Of a stretch of 64,000 nt of DNA, positions 27,949 to 37,463 are shown piece after piece. The notes below the pieces were generated by a model that was not told the DNA's origin, did not search any database, and saw only the letters and a list, made by a program, of their open reading frames with translations. The DNA comes from Paenibacillus radicis (ex Xue et al. 2023) (GTDB lineage: Bacteria > Bacillota > Bacilli > Paenibacillales > NBRC-103111). Every line of letters begins with the position of its first letter. Position 1 is the first letter of the stretch. The position numbers and the translations under genes were made by a program. Where the stretch lies: contig NZ_JANQBD010000001.1 in assembly GCF_024722015.1 (NCBI RefSeq), forward strand, positions 62,001-126,000, given 5' to 3'.

Positions 27949-28932
27949 ATGAACGAACCGACAAAACCATCCTGCTGCAGCTCAACGAGCAGATCGGCTG
28001 CACAAAGTATTAAGTTAGACAGCATCAATGGATCGGATACCTTTCCCCCTATCAGCAATCAATCCAATACACCTTCAACAGATGGAATGATTTATTTGCC
28101 GGGAGGCGAATTTCTGATGGGAACGGATGATCAGGAAGGCTTTCCACAGGATGGGGAAGGTCCTGTACGTTCTGTTTCCATTCGCCCCTTCTACATTGCA
28201 CCTTACACCGTCACCAATGCGGAATTTCGTGAATTTATCCGTGCTACGGGCTACAAGACGGAAGCGGAAGTCTTCGGCTGGTCATTCGTATTCCATTTGT
28301 TTGTATCCGCCGAAACCGCTGCCCAAGTTAAGCATGTTGTACAAAACACACCTTGGTGGTGGAATGTAGAGGGAGCCGATTGGGCGCATCCAGAAGGCCC
28401 CGATTCATCTATAGAGGATCGGCTGGATCATCCGGTAATCCATGTATCCTGGAATGACGCTTCCGCTTACTGCCAATGGGCAGGTAAACGTCTGCCAACG
28501 GAAGCGGAATGGGAATATGCAGCGCGGGGTGGACTCGTGCAAAAGCGTTATCCTTGGGGGGACTTGCTGAAGCCAGGCAGCGAGCATCTATGCAACATTT
28601 GGCAAGGCAAATTCCCTGACAAAAACAATCAAAGCGACGGCTACGCGGGAACTGCTCCGGTACATTCGTTTCAGCCGAATGGCTATGGTCTGTATAATGT
28701 GTCGGGCAACGTCTGGGAATGGTGCGCCGACTGGTTCAACCCATCATGGCATATTAACGGCCCTCGCTCAAATCCGCACGGCCCACAGCAAGGCGTGGCC
28801 CGTGTCATGCGGGGAGGCTCCTACTTATGCCACAAATCCTACTGCAACCGCTACCGCGTTGCTGCACGGAGCTCTAACACGCCGGACAGCTCAGCAGGCA
28901 ACATGGGCTTTCGCTGTGCAGCGGACGCTTAG
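27949..28932 (+). CDS. Formylglycine-generating enzyme (SUMF1/FGE)
   Basis: Copper-dependent oxidase family that turns a Cys of type I sulfatases into formylglycine. The 327-residue product keeps the C-terminal signature GGSYLCHKSYCNRYRVAAR, with Cys294 and Cys299 as the paired active-site residues, and NTPDSSAGNMGFRCAAD, so it is a true FGE and not a generic FGE-fold protein. Other fold motifs: MIYLPGGEFLMGTDD, WAGKRLPTEAEWEYAARGG, NVWEWCADW. The N-terminus has an extra CCSS stretch. The ATG follows AAGGAGG. No sulfatase gene is in the window. A very strong terminator follows. Confidence 0.93.
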   Translation: MNEPTKPSCCSSTSRSAAQSIKLDSINGSDTFPPISNQSNTPSTDGMIYLPGGEFLMGTDDQEGFPQDGEGPVRSVSIRPFYIAPYTVTNAEFREFIRATGYKTEAEVFGWSFVFHLFVSAETAAQVKHVVQNTPWWWNVEGADWAHPEGPDSSIEDRLDHPVIHVSWNDASAYCQWAGKRLPTEAEWEYAARGGLVQKRYPWGDLLKPGSEHLCNIWQGKFPDKNNQSDGYAGTAPVHSFQPNGYGLYNVSGNVWEWCADWFNPSWHINGPRSNPHGPQQGVARVMRGGSYLCHKSYCNRYRVAARSSNTPDSSAGNMGFRCAADA

Positions 28933-28975
28933 GAATAAAGATTATAACAGCAGCAACCAGGACTGCACCGGATCA

Positions 28976-29033
28976 AACAATGAAGATTACCCCTCTTGCT
29001 CTTCCAAGAGGGATAATCTTCATTGTTTTTTTG
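28976..29033 (+). terminator. Strong terminator of the FGE gene
   Basis: Long stem, about 24 pairs with few mismatches (TGAAGATTA with TAATCTTCA, CCCTCTTG with CAAGAGGG), then seven T on the plus strand. Confidence 0.93.
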
Positions 29034-29112
29034 AATTTGCTTGAGTCCAAATAAGGCGATTAATTTACGGTATGTTATATATAGTTAATTACCTTTCGGT
29101 AACCTATATATA

Positions 29113-29146
29113 AACAGGCTATCCCGTACAACTTTGCGGGATAGCC
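29113..29146 (-). terminator. Terminator at the end of the BNR/ABC locus
   Basis: Ten-base perfect stem GGCTATCCCG (29117-29126) with CGGGATAGCC (29137-29146), then TGTTTATATA on the minus strand. It closes the gene at 29163-32438. Confidence 0.75.
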
Positions 29147-29162
29147 CATTCACATCATTATT

Positions 29163-32100
29163 TTATTTTATTTTATTAAGAATCCGATACACAATAGTCG
29201 CAACTTCAGCTCTCGTTGCTTTTCCTTGAGGATTGACCTTATTATCATTACCTTCGATAATTCCAGCTTTCACAAGTGTTGCAACGCTTTCCTGAGCATA
29301 AGCTGCAATATCTTTAGCATCTGTAAAGCCATTCAAATCTGCTGCTGTGCCCGATGCAGTTATTTTTCCAGAAAGCTTCAATGCTCTAGCAGCAAGTACC
29401 ATTAAATCTTGTCTGGAGATTTCGGCTAACGGATTGAACTTGACGCCGTCCACTCCATCAGTGATCCCAAGGGATTTAGATATGCCTAATGCTTCATAGA
29501 AGTAATCACTCTTCGTTACATCTTCGAAATTGGAAGTAAACTCTGCCTTTACACCTAAAGCCCTTACAAGCATCGTTAGGAAATCTGCTCTGGATATATT
29601 TTTATCCGGTTCAAAGGTTTGTTCCGAGGTTCCGTTTACAATTCCTTTTTCCTTCAAAGCTTTGATTGCCTCTTGTGCCCATGAATGCCCTGCAATATCG
29701 TTAAATATTTGCTTACTGCCTTCATTTTGACCACTGTCAGGTTTAGTCTCAGGTTTCTTGGTTTCGTCTGGTTTTGGTGCCGTTGTATCCGGTGTGGCTG
29801 GAGTAGTTGTCGGTGGTGTAGACGATCCTCCTCCTCCTCCTGAACTGCTGCCTTTGCTATTACTCCTTGTTCTAACTTGTACGCTAGCCTTCGCCTCGAA
29901 GCTTCCATCAACCGTTTTGACGGTGATTACTGTCTCTCCATTGGCTAATGTAGTTATTAGGCCGTTCGCATCCACGCTGGCAACAGCAGGATTGCTTGAG
30001 CTCCACGATACCATCTTATTAGTCGCATTATCCGGAGTTACCGTAGCTTTTAATTGAGCTGTTTCGCCTCTCCAGAGACTGATGCTGCTTTGATCCAAAA
30101 CAACCTTTTCAACCAGTATTGGTTTTACGGAAACATGTGCCACTGCGTTAATATTCGTCTCTTTAACAGAACCACGTACATCAAAATCTCCCGGGGCTGA
30201 ATACTTCAAAGGATCGATTTGCTCCCAAGTTACCTTAACCGGCTCTTCCTTATTGTCGCTGTATACTGCTGTTACGACCGATGGAAGCACAGGCGCTTTT
30301 CCGACACTCGTCGTAATGCTCTCATCCTTCAACCTGACTAATACTCTCGGCTTCTCGACTTCGACCACTGTAATGTGTACCGCTGCTTTTAAATTCGTAC
30401 CTGTTACATCACCGGATACATCAAATGTCCCCGCTGCGGCGTACTTGGCTGGATCAATCGGCTGCCATTTAACACCAACGGACGCTTCCTTATTGTCGCT
30501 GTATACTGCGGTAACGACTGAAGGCAATACAGGCGCTACTCCAGCATTTGTAATAACATTGGAGTCCTTTAAATCCACAATCAATTGTGCGGCTGGATCC
30601 TGATAGTAATAAACTCCTCTTAGCAAAGGCTGAAAGGCTGGAATCTGCTCCTTCGTAATGCCTGCTGGAAGCTTGGTCAGATCTATAACCCCAGTGATCT
30701 TTTCTTTAATAAAAGAATTCCATTTGAAATTTGATCTAAGAGCATTCAAATCCCAATTAACCGGCAGATCTACATAGTTCATCTTTTCGTTAACAGGACC
30801 TTTGCCATAGGACATATATCCTTTTACGGTCAGAGGCAACATAGCTCTTAGTGTTTTGTCATTCGCTGTGCCAATAGAGAACGATGAAGGAACGGCGATA
30901 TCAAGCTCAACTTTTTCAAAATCAACTACCAGTTTGCCATCCGCATCGCCTTGTTTAATCCAATCCTCCGTGACTCTTGAATACATGATATTGTTAAATC
31001 CGTTAAGTGCTCCATCATTTGCTGCAAAATCACGGGTAAAGGTAATGAGAATATCACCATTCTTGGCTTCTGTAATAGCAGGATAATGATAATCGCCTGG
31101 GTTGGCACGTGAATCGATCGCAAGATGCCTTCTATATTTCCATGTTCTTCCTTCATCATCCGAAAGAGCTACAGCCAAGCTATTTCTCTTCTTTTGCGCA
31201 TCAACATGGACAAACGCCCAGTTACCGTTCTTTAGCTGCACCATATCATGGCCTACGCCCGGATCAATTAATTCGGGTACATCTTTACCTATGGTCCAAG
31301 TAAATCCCCCGTCCTTCGATTCGGAAGATACTACCCGATAAGGAGCCGCACCATTATCACGCAAATAAGCAACCAATGTTCCGTCTTTTCTTTGCGCCAT
31401 AGATGCTTGAATAATGGCATCCCCTACGATAGGCTCGCTAAATTCCCAATGGATCTCATTGTCTTGGAGCGGTTTGGACGGATCATATTCCGTAATTGCA
31501 TAAATGCTTTGCTCCAACGTGTCGGAGTATAAAGGAAGCAGCATACGCACTTTACCGCCATTCGTTGGTATGGTGAACGGCTTATTTTTTGTCTGCCAGC
31601 CAAGACGGCGAGCCAATGGGTAGCCGGAACGTCCTTTCCAAATCTTATCGGCAACGCTTGGAGCATAAGAATCAACTGTTGAATTGCCTCCAGCCAGCTT
31701 CATAATTTGATCGACATATCCGTCGAAGTCTTCTCCGTTAATCCTTGCATTAACGCCTGCTCCTCCTTGATCTACAGGCTTAAAGTTGTATGCCTTAAAC
31801 TCGGCAAGCTTTTGCTTCAAAGTATTTACATATCCCTTTTGCAACCGTGGACTGATGAAGTCAATAGCGTTATCAGGGTTAACCGGGTCCCCGGTAATCA
31901 ACCCGATTTTTACATTGATAACCTCGGACCATGTCCAATTGGGCTTTTTATTGCCAACATTAGCAAACTCATAGCTCCCTTTTTCCGCATATGCGTATTT
32001 CGGCTGTGAAGTTTCCCATCTGCCTGCCAGCACAGGATACCAGAATAACCAGAGTCTCTCGCCTGCATCCACGTACACAGCGGGATTAATATCCGCAATA

Positions 32101-32438
32101 TCCTTGGAATCCGCCATAAGAAAAGGAGTTTTCCATGTTTTTCCTCCATCTACCGATCTTGCTCCCATAATTCTTGTCGTAGTTGCGTCACGCTCACCGT
32201 TTCCCTGAAACCATACGGAAATCAGCTCGCCGCTTGGCAATTCTGTTATGCTGGAGCCGTGTACATGGTCGCCGTTATCCCCATCGTCTTTAATAGGCTC
32301 AAATATATTCACAGCTGTGCTATCCACTTTAAGAACACCTGTAATTGCTCCTGCATCTGCGGCATTTACGGGAAAGCTTGTTCCGGCTAGACTCAAACAG
32401 ATAACAAGAAGTAAGGCAAACGTTATCTTTTTATTCAT
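29163..32438 (-). CDS. Surface BNR-propeller protein with Ig-like and SLH domains
   Basis: A 1091-residue secreted, wall-bound protein. Order: signal peptide (MNKKITFALLLVICLSLAG, cleavage near PVNAADA); sialidase-like beta-propeller with Asp-box repeats (about 45-500; SVDGGKTW, SKDGGFTW, SDDEGRTW); two Big_4 Ig-like domains (about 630-790); one Big_2 domain (SLWRGETAQL to SVQV); a Gly/Ser/Pro/Thr linker; three SLH domains to the end (FNDIAGHSWAQEAIKALKEKG and two more). No FRIP motif of classical sialidases was seen; SVWFQGNGERD stands instead. It shares GWQTKNKP and LLLPLYSD with the next gene upstream. Start ATG 32438 is eight bases after AGGGG. Substrate unknown. Confidence 0.85.
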   Translation of the reverse strand: MNKKITFALLLVICLSLAGTSFPVNAADAGAITGVLKVDSTAVNIFEPIKDDGDNGDHVHGSSITELPSGELISVWFQGNGERDATTTRIMGARSVDGGKTWKTPFLMADSKDIADINPAVYVDAGERLWLFWYPVLAGRWETSQPKYAYAEKGSYEFANVGNKKPNWTWSEVINVKIGLITGDPVNPDNAIDFISPRLQKGYVNTLKQKLAEFKAYNFKPVDQGGAGVNARINGEDFDGYVDQIMKLAGGNSTVDSYAPSVADKIWKGRSGYPLARRLGWQTKNKPFTIPTNGGKVRMLLPLYSDTLEQSIYAITEYDPSKPLQDNEIHWEFSEPIVGDAIIQASMAQRKDGTLVAYLRDNGAAPYRVVSSESKDGGFTWTIGKDVPELIDPGVGHDMVQLKNGNWAFVHVDAQKKRNSLAVALSDDEGRTWKYRRHLAIDSRANPGDYHYPAITEAKNGDILITFTRDFAANDGALNGFNNIMYSRVTEDWIKQGDADGKLVVDFEKVELDIAVPSSFSIGTANDKTLRAMLPLTVKGYMSYGKGPVNEKMNYVDLPVNWDLNALRSNFKWNSFIKEKITGVIDLTKLPAGITKEQIPAFQPLLRGVYYYQDPAAQLIVDLKDSNVITNAGVAPVLPSVVTAVYSDNKEASVGVKWQPIDPAKYAAAGTFDVSGDVTGTNLKAAVHITVVEVEKPRVLVRLKDESITTSVGKAPVLPSVVTAVYSDNKEEPVKVTWEQIDPLKYSAPGDFDVRGSVKETNINAVAHVSVKPILVEKVVLDQSSISLWRGETAQLKATVTPDNATNKMVSWSSSNPAVASVDANGLITTLANGETVITVKTVDGSFEAKASVQVRTRSNSKGSSSGGGGGSSTPPTTTPATPDTTAPKPDETKKPETKPDSGQNEGSKQIFNDIAGHSWAQEAIKALKEKGIVNGTSEQTFEPDKNISRADFLTMLVRALGVKAEFTSNFEDVTKSDYFYEALGISKSLGITDGVDGVKFNPLAEISRQDLMVLAARALKLSGKITASGTAADLNGFTDAKDIAAYAQESVATLVKAGIIEGNDNKVNPQGKATRAEVATIVYRILNKIK

Positions 32439-32494
32439 TTTCATTTCCCCTTTAAAAGTAACTTCGTCGAACCGTTCCATGTAGCTCTGTCAAC

Positions 32495-34348
32495 TTAAGG
32501 AGCATCAGTGACCGTAACCAGACATTTCAGCAAAGTTCCGTATTTCACACTTTTCACATAGATTAATGCCGTGCCTGCTTTCTTGGCTGTGATGGTGCCT
32601 GTTTGGTCAACGGATGCAACAGCAGGGGTATCTGAACTCCACACATTACCGCCGTCTGTTCTGACAACACCGTCTACAGTCAATTCAACAGTAAGCTGCT
32701 TGCTGCTAGTAGTGGACATATTTAATGATTGACCCACCGCAACTCCCGCGTTTGAAGCAGTCATGGTCGCTCCGAACAATTTTTCCATCTCGCTAGCTTC
32801 CACTCTTGCAAAGCCCATCGTTTTACCTGAGGATGAATGGTGGGAATAAATCATCAACAGCTCATTGTTGCTTCCAACAATTACCGATGGATATTGATAC
32901 GTCTGATCCTTAAGCGGATCTTCATCAATCAATATCGACTTCCATGTCTTCCCTTCATCCTTGGAAAGCGATAAACTCACAGAATTTCTGTGTCCGCTTT
33001 TCAGAAGATCACGGTTCACCTCTTGATTATGCAGGGCAAGCCAGTCACCGTTAGCAAGCTTGGCAAACTCAAAGCCGCCGTCATTTTTCAAATAAGGATC
33101 AACCTTTGCGGTACTCCAGGTAGCCCCGCCGTCCTTGGATTCCGAATAGGACACATGCCAAGCAAGACGTCCGTTTCTGCCATCCAGCTTACCGCTTCTA
33201 AAATAGGCGCGAACTGTACCATCGGTTAATTGAATCATGGAGCCTTGAATCGTACCGGATCCTACAACAGGCTCGCTTATTTGCCAGGTTGCTCCTCTAT
33301 CATCGGTATAGATAAAGACCGAGTTGGCCAAGGAATCGGAATAAAGAGGCAGCAGCAATCTCTTCTTGCCATTGTAATCGATCTCCAATGGCTTGTTTTT
33401 CGTTTGCCAGCCCATACGGTTATACGCCGGATTCCAGGTTTTGTAATCGTTATCCGCACCTGCTGCCCGCTCAATAGAGTTCTTGATAATAGGAGGCTCG
33501 TAGGTTGAATAGCCGATGCCATTGGCGTTCATAACGTATTTCCCGTTCTTAAGCAAATCAGCAATCTCTTGGCTTCTGCCCGCATAGACATCATCGTAAG
33601 GCTTTGCCGTCGTTAAATAATTCAAGTATTTATCGTATTCATTTTTCATCTCCACTACGAAGCTGTCTGTAACATAGCGTATATCCGAAGGATTATACTG
33701 TGAAGTTACTTCAACATATTTCGAAGGGTCGAGAGGCGTCGCAGCTGTAACCTTGCTAGGCAGGACATGTCTAATTTCCGAGCCTTTAATACGATAATTC
33801 CATTGTCCGTTCGCATACGAGCCTGCACCTGACATTGTATCGCCAACGTTCATATAAACTACTTCAGGATAATGCCATTTGGGATTGCTTCCATTGGTGA
33901 TATCGTATTCATAGCTGCCAAGATCGGCATACATATATCTCGGTTGGGATGAAACCCATTGACCGTTTAACACGATATAATAGAAAAGCCATAACCGATC
34001 CTGGCTATCGACAAACAAGACCGGGTTAATATCTGGGAAATCATATGTATCGTAAACCAGGAAAGGGGCTGTCCATGTTTTTCCGCCATCCTTCGATCTG
34101 GCTCCCATAAGTCTTGTATTGTTAGCATCTCTCTCGCCTTCTCCTCTGAACCAGACCGCAAACAAGGTGCCGTCTTTCAGCTCTACCATAGAAGGGCCAT
34201 GGTTATGTTCATTGTGATAAGGGAAAATATCTCTTTTAAATATTCCCTCCATCGCTGCAGGATCTGCGGACACGATCGCTACTGTTTGAAACAGACTGAA
34301 TGTCATCATCAGAAATAATAGAAGGCTTATACGTCTTTTTATTTTCAA
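32495..34348 (-). CDS. Secreted BNR-propeller protein (sialidase-like)
   Basis: A 617-residue exported paralogue of the propeller in the next gene. A TTG start at 34346-34348 is chosen: AGGAAG lies nine bases upstream and it gives a clean signal peptide (MKIKRR, hydrophobic core, cleavage near IVSADPA). The propeller (about residues 40-530) carries Asp boxes SKDGGKTW, TDDRGATW, SKDGGATW and SKDEGKTW, and AVWFRGEGERDANNTR in place of FRIP. A Big_2-type Ig-like domain ends the protein. It lacks SLH domains, so it would be released or held by the first. A cre-like site lies upstream. It is followed after 56 bases by the SLH-bearing gene. Confidence 0.85.
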   Translation of the reverse strand: MKIKRRISLLLFLMMTFSLFQTVAIVSADPAAMEGIFKRDIFPYHNEHNHGPSMVELKDGTLFAVWFRGEGERDANNTRLMGARSKDGGKTWTAPFLVYDTYDFPDINPVLFVDSQDRLWLFYYIVLNGQWVSSQPRYMYADLGSYEYDITNGSNPKWHYPEVVYMNVGDTMSGAGSYANGQWNYRIKGSEIRHVLPSKVTAATPLDPSKYVEVTSQYNPSDIRYVTDSFVVEMKNEYDKYLNYLTTAKPYDDVYAGRSQEIADLLKNGKYVMNANGIGYSTYEPPIIKNSIERAAGADNDYKTWNPAYNRMGWQTKNKPLEIDYNGKKRLLLPLYSDSLANSVFIYTDDRGATWQISEPVVGSGTIQGSMIQLTDGTVRAYFRSGKLDGRNGRLAWHVSYSESKDGGATWSTAKVDPYLKNDGGFEFAKLANGDWLALHNQEVNRDLLKSGHRNSVSLSLSKDEGKTWKSILIDEDPLKDQTYQYPSVIVGSNNELLMIYSHHSSSGKTMGFARVEASEMEKLFGATMTASNAGVAVGQSLNMSTTSSKQLTVELTVDGVVRTDGGNVWSSDTPAVASVDQTGTITAKKAGTALIYVKSVKYGTLLKCLVTVTDAP

Positions 34349-34505
34349 CTTACTGCACTTCCTTTCAATTAATCTTAAAAGCTCTATTAGGGATGTAAGA
34401 TTCCATAATCTTGCACTTTCAACCATTTCATAATAGGACTGCTTTTTCTCCCATCAACTTATCGTCCCACCCCCTTTCAAGTTCAGCTGAAGCATCCTTC
34501 TGGTG

Positions 34506-34519
34506 TGATAACGTTTACA
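34506..34519 (-). promoter_or_regulatory. cre-like site upstream of the secreted BNR gene
   Basis: TGATAACGTTTACA matches the CcpA consensus TGWAANCGNTNWCA at 13 of 14 positions. It lies in the 250-base gap between the DapA-family gene and the secreted BNR gene, about 160 bases before the start. Confidence 0.6.
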
Positions 34520-34599
34520 TCATTAACTAATAGGACTCCGATAATCGTTGTATTGCGTAGCCACACGAACACAGATTATCGGAAAATTCCTACTTGCAA

Positions 34600-35523
34600 T
34601 TAAATCCGGTACTGCTCCGACAAGCTCTTGGACAGTCGGTACAGCTGCTCTACCTCAAGCCGATTGGTTGCGGTAAAACCATCATGGTTTTTGGATCGGC
34701 AGTGATAATTATCGAGAATACCCTCCAGCATTAAATAGTATTTGGCATTTACAGGGTATAATTGTTTTTCAATAAAGGACGCCATGCTTAGGAAGTCGAC
34801 CAATTGAGCCGCTTCTTCCTGTTTGACCAACCAATTACGCTGTAACCATACGTAAAGATCAGGATGGAAATTAGCCATAATACCACTGTATCCAGTAATA
34901 CCAAGCTTCAAGGTTTCCAGCAAGGTAGCCGTGTTAGCATTATATATTTGCAAACCGCCGTCCTGTACGGCCTCCAATTTCCCTTTCATATTATCCACAT
35001 CGCAGCTGGTGTCCTTGAGAAATAGAAATCTTCCTGTACCCGCACACCATTTCAATAGCTCCGGCGAGATAAGACGCTTGTAGGGATGGGGGCATTCGTA
35101 AAAGCCAAGAGCGATATCCGCGGGTATTTGCTTCAATAAACTTTCCAAGTTTCTTTTCCAAACCTCATCCGATTCGCCCTCCAGAGCAAGTCGGTTCGTA
35201 ATTAGAACTAGTGCATCAATTCCTGTGTCAGCCATTGCATTTAATTCCTTGATCTGATCTTCAAAATCATCCGAGATATGCCCCGAAGCAATTACAGGGA
35301 CACGTCCTGCCGCTTTCTCCTTAACAAATGCCGCCAGCTTCACTCTTTCTTCCAGTGTCAAAAAAAACATTTCACTGGATTGGCATACCGCAAAAAGTCC
35401 ATCTACCTGATTTAAAATAAACCATTCAATGAGACGTTCAGTAGCCTCGTAGTCAATCTCATTGGACTCTGTAAAAGGAGTAACCATGGTTGGCCATATT
35501 CCTTTTGAAATATTCGGTTTCAT
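34600..35523 (-). CDS. DapA/NanA-family aldolase or lyase
   Basis: A 307-residue TIM-barrel enzyme of the dihydrodipicolinate synthase/N-acetylneuraminate lyase family. The Schiff-base Lys170 is in FLFLKDTSCD and the proton-shuttling Tyr142 in GFYECPHPYKR; the N-terminal GIWPTMVTPFTESNEIDYEA is typical. The phosphate-like pocket loop reads QSSEMFFLT, different from the GTTGE of true DapA, so a sugar-acid substrate is more likely than lysine synthesis. GGAGG lies seven bases before the ATG. It is embedded in the BNR/ABC locus, fitting cleavage of an imported 2-keto acid sugar. The exact substrate is not known. Confidence 0.85.
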   Translation of the reverse strand: MKPNISKGIWPTMVTPFTESNEIDYEATERLIEWFILNQVDGLFAVCQSSEMFFLTLEERVKLAAFVKEKAAGRVPVIASGHISDDFEDQIKELNAMADTGIDALVLITNRLALEGESDEVWKRNLESLLKQIPADIALGFYECPHPYKRLISPELLKWCAGTGRFLFLKDTSCDVDNMKGKLEAVQDGGLQIYNANTATLLETLKLGITGYSGIMANFHPDLYVWLQRNWLVKQEEAAQLVDFLSMASFIEKQLYPVNAKYYLMLEGILDNYHCRSKNHDGFTATNRLEVEQLYRLSKSLSEQYRI

Positions 35524-35576
35524 TTATTTTCCTCCACTACCCTTAGTATGGCTGTTCATTTCTCTATGGCTCTAGG

Positions 35577-36593
35577 CTAAAGCGAGCATTGTACAAAGGC
35601 GATATTTTCCCTTTTCCAAGTATAGGTGACGTAGATATCATTTCCATCCGACAGGATTGCGGGATAAGAGTACTCTCCTTCACCCTCCACCAGTACAAGC
35701 TCATTCCCCCATGAAGCGCCGTTATCGTTGGAGCATGCCAGTACAAGCGGCGTTCTAGGCCCCCAATTGGTTTCTACCGGATTATAAGCAAGAACCAATG
35801 TCCCGTTATCCATCTTTACAAGATCAATGCCTGAATTGTTGTTAGGAAGCTGTGTTGGGTACGCATCATTCCAGGTTCTTCCGTAATCTGAGGAATCACT
35901 GCGATAAATTCGGCCTTCCGAGCTTCTTAGCAGCATATGTACCTTCCCAGGCTCAGATTCCCAAAGCGTCGGCTGAATCACACCTCTTCCATAAAACGAC
36001 TGCGTGGATACGGGAATATTACTGTCTGTAACCTCTTCAATGCTGCTATTTTCATCGAAACTGCCGATGCCAATATCCTGACTTCTAACCCAGCTGTCCC
36101 CTTGATCTGATGAACTATCAACGAAAGCCTTCCAGATCCCATTCTCCGTTGAAGCCGGTGCCAACCAAGTACCATTCGTAAGCACGATCTGTTTGTTGCG
36201 AACAGCTCCTCTTCCCCCACGATCTCCTTCAACTAGTTCAAGAGGCTCGCTCCATGTGAAACCATTGTCCCGGGAAATTTTATAACGGGTAGACCATTCC
36301 TTAATTAATCGTCCCACTTTATAATAAAGCACAATTTCTCCATCCTGTTTCACAAACAAAACGGGATTCCAATGCGGCAGCCCTTCCTCATCAGCTAATC
36401 GATAAGGCGCCGACCAGCTTCCGTTATGCTTCCTTGCACACCAAATGGCAACATCATCGGCACCTTCTTCACTTCCTGCGAACCATACCGCAAGGATGTC
36501 CCCACCGGGAAGCAGTGCCAAATGAGAAGCATGACAGCTTTTAAAGGATGTGTTTGCTTCAAAAACATAGGTTTTAGCAACTTCTTTAATCAT
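35577..36593 (-). CDS. Cytosolic BNR-propeller protein (sialidase-like)
   Basis: A 338-residue six-bladed propeller protein with no signal peptide, so probably cytosolic. Asp boxes ISRDNGFTWSEP, SSSDQGDSWVRS, DSSDYGRTW and SNDNGASW are evenly spaced. The N-terminal motif ASHLALLPGGDILAVWFAGSEEGADDV is of the exo-sialidase-like group frequent beside DapA-family genes, but lacks FRIP. The ATG at 36591-36593 has GGGGAGG nine bases upstream. It lies between the permease genes and the DapA-family gene, close to both. A glycoside hydrolase role on an imported oligosaccharide is inference. Confidence 0.85.
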   Translation of the reverse strand: MIKEVAKTYVFEANTSFKSCHASHLALLPGGDILAVWFAGSEEGADDVAIWCARKHNGSWSAPYRLADEEGLPHWNPVLFVKQDGEIVLYYKVGRLIKEWSTRYKISRDNGFTWSEPLELVEGDRGGRGAVRNKQIVLTNGTWLAPASTENGIWKAFVDSSSDQGDSWVRSQDIGIGSFDENSSIEEVTDSNIPVSTQSFYGRGVIQPTLWESEPGKVHMLLRSSEGRIYRSDSSDYGRTWNDAYPTQLPNNNSGIDLVKMDNGTLVLAYNPVETNWGPRTPLVLACSNDNGASWGNELVLVEGEGEYSYPAILSDGNDIYVTYTWKRENIAFVQCSL

Positions 36594-36621
36594 GGAGCTA
36601 CGCCTCCCCAACTATATATAT

Positions 36622-37449
36622 CTAGCCTTTAATCCCTGTATTCGCAATTCCCTCAACGAAATAACGCTGCAAGGAAAGAAAAACGATAATGGACGGAATG
36701 ATGGCCATGCAAGCACCTGCAAGAGATGTTCCGTATTGAAACTGTGCCGTAGAGTTAGCTCCACCCATGAACTGGGCAATTCCTACCGTCAAAGGCTTCA
36801 AAGCATTTTCTCTGATCGCAATAAGCGGCCACAAGAAATTATTCCAGTTCGTTATAAACATAAGAATCGTTACCGTAGAAAGCGCTGGCTTGGAAAGCGG
36901 AAGCATGATTTTGGCAAAAATACCGAAATCCTGACAGCCGTCAATGCGAGCTGCCTCTTCAAGCTCTTTCGGAATGCTTTTAAAAAAGCTGGTTAGAATA
37001 AATACACTCGTCACATTCGCACCGGCTACCAATACAATAGCGGAGTACGTATTCAATATACCGAGACTCGATACGAGCAGAAATAACGGAACAATGTAAG
37101 CTTGAATCGGAATCAATAGCATAGAGAGCACAAGTGTAAATATTAACTTCTTACCTCTGAACTCCAACCGTCCGAACGCATAAGCTGCCAACGTTGTTAA
37201 TACGAGAACAAAAACCGTGGAAGCTACTGTCATATAAATGCTGTTAAGCATCCAGCTTAGGTAGGGGTGCTTCTGCAAAACCTGAACGTAGTTCTCAAGT
37301 GTAAAATGATCCGGGATCCATTGCGGAGGATAACTCACAATCTTGGCTTCCGGCTTAAGAGAAGAGATGACGGACCAAAGTAATGGCAGCAGGAATACAG
37401 CGCTGGTAAAAGCCATAACCAGATATACGAGAATTTTTTTTATATGCAT
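36622..37449 (-). CDS. Carbohydrate ABC transporter permease (second)
   Basis: A 275-residue permease of the MalG/AraQ type with six hydrophobic segments. The EAA loop EEAARIDGCQDFGIFAKIMLP (near residue 185-205) contacts the ATPase. The ATG at 37447-37449 is preferred, with AGGAG 11 bases upstream; a GTG at 37461 is too close to the site. It begins 15 bases after the first permease stop. No ATPase is encoded here; a shared MsmX-type ATPase elsewhere is the usual partner. Confidence 0.93.
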   Translation of the reverse strand: MHIKKILVYLVMAFTSAVFLLPLLWSVISSLKPEAKIVSYPPQWIPDHFTLENYVQVLQKHPYLSWMLNSIYMTVASTVFVLVLTTLAAYAFGRLEFRGKKLIFTLVLSMLLIPIQAYIVPLFLLVSSLGILNTYSAIVLVAGANVTSVFILTSFFKSIPKELEEAARIDGCQDFGIFAKIMLPLSKPALSTVTILMFITNWNNFLWPLIAIRENALKPLTVGIAQFMGGANSTAQFQYGTSLAGACMAIIPSIIVFLSLQRYFVEGIANTGIKG

Positions 37450-37463
37450 ATTTAGTTTCACTC

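Noticed and set aside
29163..36593. Calling the three propeller proteins sialidases
   Set aside because: Asp boxes are present, but the FRIP motif was not found and no sialic acid catabolic genes other than a DapA-family lyase are near; sialidase-like is as far as the sequence goes.
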